Shown here piece by piece: positions 31,944 to 37,065 of a DNA stretch of 37,065 nucleotides. The stretch is from JAKQHY01 sp034429475 (GTDB taxonomy: Bacteria; Chloroflexota; Anaerolineae; B4-G1; SLSP01): assembly GCA_034429475.1 (NCBI GenBank), contig DAOUGD010000261.1, positions 1-37,065 on the forward strand. The letters are read 5' to 3'. A program made the position numbers and the translations under genes. The notes beneath the pieces are model-generated. The model ran no database searches, had not been told where the DNA came from, and saw only the letters and a program-made list of their open reading frames with translations. The stretch's first letter is position 1. Each line of letters begins with the position of its first letter.

Positions 31944-32906
31944 ATGTTGCGGAAAATCGGTTACTTTGGTTTAGCAGTGGTTGTAATGGTATCGGCCCTA
32001 TCCGGCTGTCGCGGGCGGGCGACAACGCCGGAAGGCAAGCTCAAGGTCGTCGCCACCACCACCATCGTGGGGGATGTGGTGCGGCAGATTGGCGGCGACG
32101 CCATCGAACTCACGGTACTGCTGCCGGTAGGCAGCGATCCACACGCCTTCTCGCCGGCGCCGCGCGACGTCGCGGCCATCAGCGCGGCGGAGGTCGTATT
32201 CATCAACGGCGCGGGGCTGGAGGAGTTCTTGATGGAGTTATTGGAAAACGCCGGCAAACAGGTCGAAACGGTTGACCTCTCTGAGGGATTGACGCTGTTG
32301 GAGTTTGCCGACGCGGCCCATGAGGACGAGTCCCACGAAGGAGAGCATGAGGATGCGCATGAAGGCGAGCATCACCACGATATGGATCCCCACGTCTGGA
32401 TTTCGCCCCGGAATGTGCAACGCTGGGTGCCCTCTATCGAGCAGACGTTGAGCCGGTTGGACGCCGCCAATGTGAAAACGTATCAGGCCAATGCCGCCGC
32501 CTACCAGTCGGAACTGACCACACTGGATGCGTGGATCGTGGAACAAATCGCGCAAATCCCAGAAACGCGCCGGGTGCTGGTTACGGATCACCAACTGTTT
32601 GGCTACTTCGCTGCGCATTATGGACTGGAACAGTTGGGCGCGGTCGTGCCGGGCTACAGCACGCTGGCGCAGCCTTCCGCGCAAGAATTAGCGACGCTCG
32701 AAGACGCCATCCGCGCCTACAATGTCCCCGCGATCCTGGTGGGCAACACGGTCAATCCGGCACTGGCGCAGCGGTTGGCCGAAGATACCGGCGTGCAGTT
32801 AGTGTTCATTTATACCGGCTCGCTCACCGCTGCCGACGGCGACGCGCCCACCTATCTGGCCTACATGCGATATAATGTCAACGCCATTGTGACGGCGCTG
32901 AAGTAA
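31944..32906 (+). CDS. znuA: Zinc-binding lipoprotein ZnuA (ABC transporter substrate-binding protein)
   Basis: This encodes 320 aa from ATG 31944 (AAAAGGGG ahead). Signal peptide II: a hydrophobic stretch ending ALSGC with lipidated Cys22, so it is membrane-anchored outside the cell. Cluster A-I ligands are visible as His67 (SDPHAFSP), His150 (DPHVWISP), a His in the later AAHYGL segment and an acidic residue near the end (YTGSLTAADGD). The charged His-rich loop (HEDESHEGEHEDAHEGEHHH, about 126-145) is a zinc-trap loop typical of ZnuA. No znuB or znuC follows, which is odd; the ABC parts must be elsewhere. Confidence 0.95.
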   Translation: MLRKIGYFGLAVVVMVSALSGCRGRATTPEGKLKVVATTTIVGDVVRQIGGDAIELTVLLPVGSDPHAFSPAPRDVAAISAAEVVFINGAGLEEFLMELLENAGKQVETVDLSEGLTLLEFADAAHEDESHEGEHEDAHEGEHHHDMDPHVWISPRNVQRWVPSIEQTLSRLDAANVKTYQANAAAYQSELTTLDAWIVEQIAQIPETRRVLVTDHQLFGYFAAHYGLEQLGAVVPGYSTLAQPSAQELATLEDAIRAYNVPAILVGNTVNPALAQRLAEDTGVQLVFIYTGSLTAADGDAPTYLAYMRYNVNAIVTALK

Positions 32907-33612
32907 GCGGGCAGGCGCTAGTAAATATAGGGCAGTAAGCGCCGGGAGCGTCGGCAGTAGGCTTCCCACGCCGCGCCGAAGGTTTGGTGCAATATAGCAC
33001 CTCTTCGTCGTGGATGCGGAACAGGATCACGCCGAGCATAGGGATAAAGGCCAGCAGGCCCACCCACGAGCGAAACAATAGCGCCATCCCCCCTATCGTC
33101 AGCAGAACGCCCAGGTAGCGCGGATGGCGCAGGACGCCGTACAGCCCGGTGGTGATCAGGCGGTGGTCTTTTTGCAGCGTCACGTCCGCGCTGTAAAAGC
33201 GTCCCAACGCAATACCTGACCAGAGCACCAGGCCAAAACCCGACGCCACACTCAGCAGTCCCACCCAACGTAAGGCTTCACCGCTGCTCCACACGCCCAG
33301 GTTGCGGCGGTTGGCGAAGGGCAAGAGAACCAGCCCGGCATACATCGCCAGAATGATCACGATCTTGACGACGGTTTGCCGCGCCACACGCTGTCCGGTT
33401 TCCTCCTTCCCCCCATGAATTCCCTCCGGTGTGGTCAGCGCCTGGTACAAGCCGCCCAGCCCCAGCGCCAGTACCACCACAGCATACCCCGCACGCGGCG
33501 CGCCGGCGAAGAAGCCCGGCAAGTCACCCAGTCCCCAGCCCAGCAGCACAGGGACAAGATAGATGACCAGGGTGCCGATGAGAAAACGTGAGGCGGTCAG
33601 GTATTTCTTCAT
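32878..33612 (-). CDS. ICMT/phospholipid methyltransferase-family membrane protein (C-terminal frameshift)
   Basis: This frame encodes 244 aa with about five membrane segments and the family block RLITTGLYGVLRHPRYLGVLLTIGG, the SAM-binding signature of ICMT-type methyltransferases. After FRIHDEEVLY the frame turns into low-complexity sequence that runs into the convergent znuA gene. In the next frame the sequence HQTFGAAWEAYCRRSRRLLPYIY, typical of the family's C-terminus, ends at 32918, so a base appears to be missing near 32990-32996. The true product is about 231 aa. Its substrate is unknown. Confidence 0.8.
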   Translation of the reverse strand: MKKYLTASRFLIGTLVIYLVPVLLGWGLGDLPGFFAGAPRAGYAVVVLALGLGGLYQALTTPEGIHGGKEETGQRVARQTVVKIVIILAMYAGLVLLPFANRRNLGVWSSGEALRWVGLLSVASGFGLVLWSGIALGRFYSADVTLQKDHRLITTGLYGVLRHPRYLGVLLTIGGMALLFRSWVGLLAFIPMLGVILFRIHDEEVLYCTKPSARRGKPTADAPGAYCPIFTSACPLTSAPSQWR

Positions 33613-33676
33613 GTTTCATCAAATCTCCTGTCGGGCTGATAACCATGGAGGATTTACGCAACGAGGGTCTTTTTGC

Positions 33677-33733
33677 ACCGCAGAGTACGCCGAGAAACAC
33701 TCAAATCTCAGCGCTTTCGGCTTACTCTGCGGT
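33677..33733. repeat. Dispersed repeat, ACCGCAGAG...CTCTGCGGT family
   Basis: ACCGCAGAGTA (33677-33687) and TACTCTGCGGT (33723-33733) are perfect inverse complements, with CGCCGAG and CTCAGCG-type inner units. It is upstream of the ICMT gene and downstream of the metallo-beta-lactamase gene. Confidence 0.8.
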
Positions 33734-33767
33734 AAAAGTGCGCCCATTTGCGCAAGTCCTGTATGGA

Positions 33768-34745
33768 TTATTCCGTATCCGCGATGACAAAGACTTGCCC
33801 CACGCCACTCTCCAAGTAATCCGCACCGAACGCTTCAGCAAAGGCGCGGCGTGCCGCATCCCCCGTGCAGTGGCTCGGCGCGATGCGTTGAACGCCGAGT
33901 TCTTGCAACTCGGCAATCGTGGCGGCGATGGACGCAGCGTTGGCGTCGCGCAGATGGAAGCCGCCGAGCGTCAGAATCACGTCGCCTGCCGCCGTCGCCC
34001 GCGCCTGGCGCACCATTGTGGCGATGCCAGGATGCGCGCAGCCGGTGATGACCACCAGCCCGCGCGGCGTCTCCAGCCCCAACGCCTGCTCCCGAATCTG
34101 GTCGCCGAGTTCGCCGGTGGTGTGCGCCCCCACGCCGATTGCTTGCGGCCCGGTCACTTCCACCAACGTCGCGCCGGCCTGCCGAACGGTGTCTTTGATC
34201 CCAGCGGGGAAGGAGGCGAGCAGGTAAACGGTGACGTCAGGATTTTCGGCCAGAAACCCGGCCAGCCCGCCGATGTGATCGGCATGAGCGTGCGAGAGGA
34301 CGACGATGCGCACCGCCTGCGGGTCCAGTCCCAGCGCGTGCATGTTCCGCAGCAAGATGTCACTCTTGCCGCCGGTATCGAAGAGCAACGGTTGTTCCAA
34401 TCCCTCAATCAGACAGGCAAAGCCCCAATCGGTTTGCAACCGCGGATCGTGGGCCACGTTGTCGTACAAGACGGTGATGGTGAGCATCATTCTGACCTCC
34501 ATAGGTTGACGATCAGGCGTCGCTGTGAATGTCGCGGGGGGCGTCACGGTGGGTGGTAAGACGAGTGTGGGTGACACAACCATAAGCGTCGCGGTGGGCG
34601 CAGGGACGCGCGTCATGGTCGTGGTGGGTGAGGCTATCGGCGGCTCTGTAGCCGCAGCCATCGGTGAAGGCATTGCCGGCGTTGTGCGCGTTGTACAACT
34701 CACCAACCAGATAACCAGTCCGATGACCCAAAGCCGCGCTCGCAT
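33768..34745 (-). CDS. Metallo-beta-lactamase-fold hydrolase with lipoprotein leader
   Basis: This encodes 325 aa from ATG 34745. The signal peptide ends in WLVSC (a lipobox-like Cys near residue 17). A Thr/Pro-rich linker (about 20-80) follows, then a metallo-beta-lactamase domain like those annotated as dihydropteridine/MPT-synthase-linked or Rv-type MBL: SHAHADHIGG (HxHxDH zinc motif), GCAHPG, and HCTGDAAR near the C-terminus. An internal ATG at 34490 has a better ribosome site (GGAGG) and would give a 240-aa cytoplasmic protein that starts as such MBL proteins usually do. It ends a PadR-NifX-MinD operon. Confidence 0.78.
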   Translation of the reverse strand: MRARLWVIGLVIWLVSCTTRTTPAMPSPMAAATEPPIASPTTTMTRVPAPTATLMVVSPTLVLPPTVTPPATFTATPDRQPMEVRMMLTITVLYDNVAHDPRLQTDWGFACLIEGLEQPLLFDTGGKSDILLRNMHALGLDPQAVRIVVLSHAHADHIGGLAGFLAENPDVTVYLLASFPAGIKDTVRQAGATLVEVTGPQAIGVGAHTTGELGDQIREQALGLETPRGLVVITGCAHPGIATMVRQARATAAGDVILTLGGFHLRDANAASIAATIAELQELGVQRIAPSHCTGDAARRAFAEAFGADYLESGVGQVFVIADTE

Positions 34746-34782
34746 CCCCTCCCCCAATCCCTAATCCCCAGTCCCCAATCCC
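34746..34782 (-). promoter_or_regulatory. G-quadruplex-forming tract over the MBL ribosome site
   Basis: On the leftward RNA strand six runs of 3-5 G (at 34782-34780, 34776-34773, 34769-34766, 34761-34759, 34755-34751 and 34749-34746) are spaced by 1-4 nt. They cover the end of the MinD gene and the Shine-Dalgarno region just before ATG 34745. Confidence 0.65.
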
Positions 34783-35621
34783 TGCAATTGCTCCCACAGC
34801 GTCACGAAACGCGCACGGTATTCCGGTTGAATGGCGACGAGCGGAGCGCCGTTGGCGATACCTTCCGCGATGGCGCGATCCAGCGGGATACGCAGCAGGA
34901 TGGGCAAGCCTTCGGCGGCGCAGTAGGCGTCCACACCCGCGTCGCCCACGCCGTCGCGGTTGACGACGACCGCGACGGGCAACCCGAGTTCGTCACGGGC
35001 CACCTGCACGGCCACCCGCAGATCGTGCAGGCCGAAGGGCGTCGGCTCGGTGACGAGCAGCACGGCGTCGGCACCGCGCAGCGTTTCGACAACGGGGCAC
35101 GAAGCGCCCGGCGGCGCGTCGAGGATGACGGGCCGGTCGCCCACCTCCGGTGGGGTCGCCCACTGTTTGAGCTGGCGGATCACCGGCACGGCCATCGCTT
35201 CGCCCACGTTGAGCGTCCCCTGAGCAAAGGCCACGCTCCCCGCGTGGCCCTGCTCCAATATCCCCATCCCATTCAGTTCCTCATGGATCGCCCCCGCCGG
35301 ACATTGGCGCGTGCAACTGCCGCAGCCGTGGCACAGTTCGGGGAAAACAAGCGTTTGTTTGCCGATGACGGTGATGGCGTGATATTGGCAGACTTCGGCG
35401 CAGCGCCCGCAGGCGATGCAGCGTCCCGCGTCCACAACGGGGATCAGCACGCCCACCGCGCGCCGCGTGGTCAACTCCGGGCGCAGGAACAAGGCGGCGT
35501 TGGGTTCTTCGACGTCGCAGTCTAAAAACAAGGGGGCGGCAGCGGCCAGACTAAGGGCCAGGCTGACGGCCACGGTCGTCTTGCCGGTGCCGCCCTTGCC
35601 GCTGGCAATCGCAAGTTTCAA
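34761..35621 (-). CDS. MinD-superfamily P-loop ATPase with 2x[4Fe-4S] ferredoxin insert (second paralogue)
   Basis: This 286-aa protein has deviant Walker A ASGKGGTGKT (6-15), DCDVEEPNA, and LDAPPGASCPVV. The ferredoxin insert carries Cys68, 71, 74, 78 and Cys97, 100, 103, 107, enough for two [4Fe-4S] clusters. It shares its plan with the protein at 16608-17495. The start overlaps the NifX-like stop by 4 bp. Such ATPases usually travel with NifX-like proteins and are thought to take part in Fe-S or metal-cofactor transfer; the precise role is not established. Its last residues (QGLGTGD) are encoded by the G-run repeat. Confidence 0.92.
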   Translation of the reverse strand: MKLAIASGKGGTGKTTVAVSLALSLAAAAPLFLDCDVEEPNAALFLRPELTTRRAVGVLIPVVDAGRCIACGRCAEVCQYHAITVIGKQTLVFPELCHGCGSCTRQCPAGAIHEELNGMGILEQGHAGSVAFAQGTLNVGEAMAVPVIRQLKQWATPPEVGDRPVILDAPPGASCPVVETLRGADAVLLVTEPTPFGLHDLRVAVQVARDELGLPVAVVVNRDGVGDAGVDAYCAAEGLPILLRIPLDRAIAEGIANGAPLVAIQPEYRARFVTLWEQLQGLGTGD

Positions 35622-35995
35622 TGCCCGTGCCCGTGTGCCACGCTTTCAGCGCACGGCGCGGCGCCTTGCAATTCTCCCCCCAAGTAGCGCGCGAGCGATT
35701 CGCGCACCGTACCGGCTGCGCCGGTCGCCGGCTCAATGCCGTACTGCTGGAAGAAAGCCACGGCGCGACCGCCCATCCCGCCGGCGAGCATCACCTGCGC
35801 GCCCAGGCTGTGGATGAAGGCGGGGATTTCGCCCGGATTATGGTCGGGGTAATGCGGATTAGCAACAGTTTCCACGGCGCGCACTTCCTGTCCCTCGGCC
35901 TCGACCAGGGTGAAGTACGGACAGCGCCCAAAGTGCGGGCTGACCTGGGCATCCAGGCCATTGGCGTCTAATACGGCGAGTGCAATTTTAGTCAT
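35618..35995 (-). CDS. NifX/NifB-like dinitrogenase iron-molybdenum cofactor family protein
   Basis: This encodes 125 aa from ATG 35995 (CAGGAGACC ahead). It belongs to the Nitro_FeMo-Co family: VSPHFGRCPYFTLVEAEGQEV, then GEIPAFIHSLGAQVMLAGGMGGRAVAFFQQYGIEPATGAAGTVRESLARYLGGEL. A His-rich tail (HGHGH) could bind metal. The family includes NifX/NafY-type carriers of Fe-S or FeMo-co precursors; without nif genes the role is probably in another metal or Fe-S transfer. It is translationally coupled to the MinD-ferredoxin gene downstream by a 4-bp overlap. Confidence 0.92.
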   Translation of the reverse strand: MTKIALAVLDANGLDAQVSPHFGRCPYFTLVEAEGQEVRAVETVANPHYPDHNPGEIPAFIHSLGAQVMLAGGMGGRAVAFFQQYGIEPATGAAGTVRESLARYLGGELQGAAPCAESVAHGHGH

Positions 35996-36003
35996 TGAAA
36001 GGT

Positions 36004-36062
36004 CTCCTGTAAATAGTTTGATAGTCGGTAGTCGGGTAGTCATCAGTCGGGTAGTCGGAAGC
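36004..36062 (-). repeat. GACTACCGACT array before the NifX-like gene
   Basis: Read leftward, units such as CCGACTACCCGACTGATGAC and ACCGACTATCAAACTATT end in AAACTATTTACAGGAG (36019-36004), the ribosome site of the gene at 35995. It is a variant of the arrays before feoB-N, the SAM gene and zupT. Confidence 0.7.
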
Positions 36063-36076
36063 TGACGAATCCGAAA

Positions 36077-36463
36077 TCAATCGCGTCCGCGATGGCGACC
36101 GCCGCCGGGTCCGACGTGGTCGGCACCGGGAGCTTCCAGGCGGGGCAATTGACCGGCGTTGAAGGCGTTGATCACGTCACGCACGGTCGCGCCTTGTTGT
36201 TGATAAATCGGGATGCCGGCCGCCTGGATAACGCGGAAGGCGTTCGGTCCCAGGCTCGGCGCGATGACGGCGGCCACGCCGCGCTGCACCACGGTTTGCG
36301 CAGCCTGCACGCCCGCGCCGCCGGGCGCGTCAAGCGCCGGGTTGCGCAAGGCCGTGAAGTCTAATGTCTCAGGGTCAACAAAAATGAACGTCTGACAACG
36401 CCCGAAAACCGGGCTGGCGGGGGCGTCCAAATCGGCGCCGTTGGCCGGAATGACGATTTGCAT
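36077..36463 (-). CDS. NifX-like protein with Gly/His/Arg tail
   Basis: This encodes 128 aa. The Nitro_FeMo-Co pattern is clear: VIPANGADLDAPASPVFGRCQTFIFVDPETLDF, then AAQTVVQRGVAAVIAPSLGPNAFRVIQAAGIPIYQQQGATVRDVINAFNAGQL. The tail GADHVGPGGGRHRGRD is Gly/His/Arg-rich, as in the zinc-ribbon gene near the left end. It lies between the PadR gene and a second NifX-like gene, so it is in the same operon. It probably acts as a metal or Fe-S cofactor carrier; no direct evidence from sequence. AGAGGAGGCC precedes the ATG. Confidence 0.9.
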   Translation of the reverse strand: MQIVIPANGADLDAPASPVFGRCQTFIFVDPETLDFTALRNPALDAPGGAGVQAAQTVVQRGVAAVIAPSLGPNAFRVIQAAGIPIYQQQGATVRDVINAFNAGQLPRLEAPGADHVGPGGGRHRGRD

Positions 36464-36492
36464 GGGAAAGGCCTCCTCTAAAATAACAGGAT

Positions 36493-36903
36493 TTACGGAA
36501 TAATAGGATCAGAAAAGCTGCTCACCCGCGGCTCTGCGGATTCGCTTCCTTGATACAGCTCAAAAAAGTGTTGAATGATGGCTTGGGTGGTTTCCAGTTG
36601 GGCGACGCAACATGCCAACACTTCAGCGCCCAGGGGGGTGAGGGTATAGACGCGGCGCGGCGGCCCTTGCGTTTCGGATTCGTCCCAGGTCGAAGTCACC
36701 CAGCCATGCGCCTCCATCTCACGTAAAGCGCGGTAGATCACCGTGGCGTCGAGAAAGTCCAGGCCGAACTCGGCCATCCGCCCCAAGAGGGTGTAGCCGT
36801 GCGCTGGGGCGGTTTTGAGCAACAGCAGCAGGGTGGGATCCAGAAATTGTCCCATCCGCCGGGCGCACCCCCGGCCCCCACACCGTCGTCCACGATTTTG
36901 CAT
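36493..36903 (-). CDS. PadR-family regulator with basic Cys-rich N-terminus
   Basis: This 136-aa protein starts with a short Arg/Gly/Cys stretch (RGRRCGGRGCARR) and then a PadR winged helix: LDPTLLLLLKTAPAHGYTLLGRMAEFGLDFLDATVIYRALREMEAHGWVTS, followed by GPPRRVYTLTPLGAEVL (wing). The helical tail is short. The Cys-containing N-terminus is like the PadR proteins that accompany NifX and MinD-ferredoxin genes, and could sense metal or redox state. Its own promoter carries a large dyad. GGAGGTGAG lies 6 nt before ATG 36903. It probably represses the whole leftward operon. Confidence 0.88.
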   Translation of the reverse strand: MQNRGRRCGGRGCARRMGQFLDPTLLLLLKTAPAHGYTLLGRMAEFGLDFLDATVIYRALREMEAHGWVTSTWDESETQGPPRRVYTLTPLGAEVLACCVAQLETTQAIIQHFFELYQGSESAEPRVSSFSDPIIP

Positions 36904-36924
36904 AGGTCGCTCACCTCCGCCTAG

Positions 36925-36958
36925 AGTATATCATCTAATGACATTCCGTCAATAGATG
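36925..36958 (-). promoter_or_regulatory. Promoter and dyad operator of the padR-nifX operon
   Basis: Read leftward, TTGACG (36952-36947) and TATACT (36930-36925) are 16 bp apart. CATCTAATGAC (36932-36942) and GTCAATAGATG (36948-36958) are inverse complements with one mismatch, spanning the spacer and -35, so autorepression by the PadR protein is likely. Confidence 0.7.
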
Positions 36959-37013
36959 TATAACCAAAGAACAGGGCTTTATCATTCTCGTCAGGCCACG
37001 CCCGCCGGGGAGG

Positions 37014-37039
37014 TTTTGCGGCTAAAGCCGCCGGCAAAA
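37014..37039. other. Palindromic hairpin near the right end
   Basis: TTTTGCGGC and GCCGCCGGCAAAA flank TAAA, pairing TTTTGC with GCAAAA around a GGC/GCC core. It lies upstream of the padR promoter and may be the terminator of a gene beyond the window. The last 100 bp hold no gene I can support. Confidence 0.35.
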
Positions 37040-37065
37040 AGGGTGTTTTGCGGTGACGGGCGGTA

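Noticed and set aside
33588..34559. Rightward open frame opposite the metallo-beta-lactamase gene
   Set aside because: It is antisense to the HxHxDH-bearing gene and begins within a dispersed repeat; no family resemblance.
33768..34745. Beta-lactam resistance enzyme
   Set aside because: The HxHxDH motif is shared by the whole metallo-hydrolase superfamily; the overall pattern and operon context do not match class B beta-lactamases.
35618..36463. Nitrogenase FeMo-cofactor genes
   Set aside because: The two NifX-like proteins belong to the Nitro_FeMo-Co family, but no nifHDKENB gene is present, so nitrogen fixation is not supported.

Overview
The window looks like a piece of a GC-rich chromosome from Chloroflexota (Anaerolineae-like), probably assembled from an environmental genome. 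This is an inference from gene content and style: a MalT-type LuxR regulator with its usual small partner protein, several Thr/Pro-rich or Arg/Gly-rich tails, MinD-type ATPases with inserted ferredoxin domains, and gaps filled with short simple-repeat inverted arrays. No rRNA, tRNA, CRISPR array, phage gene or transposase was seen.

Layout. 1-1.7 kb: a DUF89 phosphatase-like gene, a tiny zinc-ribbon protein and, beside them, what look like stumps of a ferredoxin and of a LytTR regulator. 1.8-5.5 kb: a MalT/LuxR regulator, a small conserved protein and a membrane-anchored methyltransferase. 5.6-7.3 kb: a PadR repressor, a methyltransferase and an AbrB-like protein. 7.5-14 kb: a peroxide and iron block. 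perR, a ferritin-like/VIT1 fusion, a DUF454 protein and katG run leftward; a Cys glutathione peroxidase, a TspO-like protein and a peroxiredoxin run rightward. Near-perfect PerR boxes lie on both perR-gpx divergent promoters. 14.1-16.6 kb: small membrane proteins, DegV, DUF1295 and DUF1475. 16.6-18.5 kb: a ferredoxin-MinD ATPase divergent from a DtxR-FeoA-FeoA fusion regulator. 18.6-22.7 kb: a leftward nickel-linked series (DUF3842, CooT, HypB, a frameshifted epimerase, a methyltransferase, FmdE-like), with terminator-bearing leaders before both cooT and hypB. 22.8-28 kb: two feoA genes, feoB split into a G-protein gene and a channel gene, a FeoC-like protein, a methyltransferase and a ZIP transporter, behind a promoter flanked by twin DtxR-type operators. 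28.1-31.2 kb: a MarR regulator, a condensation-domain acyltransferase-like protein and an MFS exporter. 31.4-33.6 kb: zur, znuA and a frameshifted ICMT-family methyltransferase. 33.8-36.9 kb: a PadR-led leftward operon of two NifX-like proteins, a second ferredoxin-MinD ATPase and a metallo-beta-lactamase-fold protein with an unusual lipoprotein leader.

The unifying theme is metal and redox homeostasis. Iron (Feo, DtxR-FeoA), zinc (Zur, ZnuA), nickel (CooT, HypB) and peroxide (PerR, KatG, Gpx, Prx) each have their own regulator or candidate regulatory site close by. The most unusual signals are: (i) the paired leaders of cooT and hypB; (ii) several families of simple-repeat inverted arrays that sit 5' of genes within operons and sometimes extend into coding sequence; (iii) a G-quadruplex-forming tract over the first start of the metallo-beta-lactamase gene, which also has a well-placed internal start; and (iv) the PadR-NifX-NifX-MinD/ferredoxin-MBL operon, whose job is not known to me.
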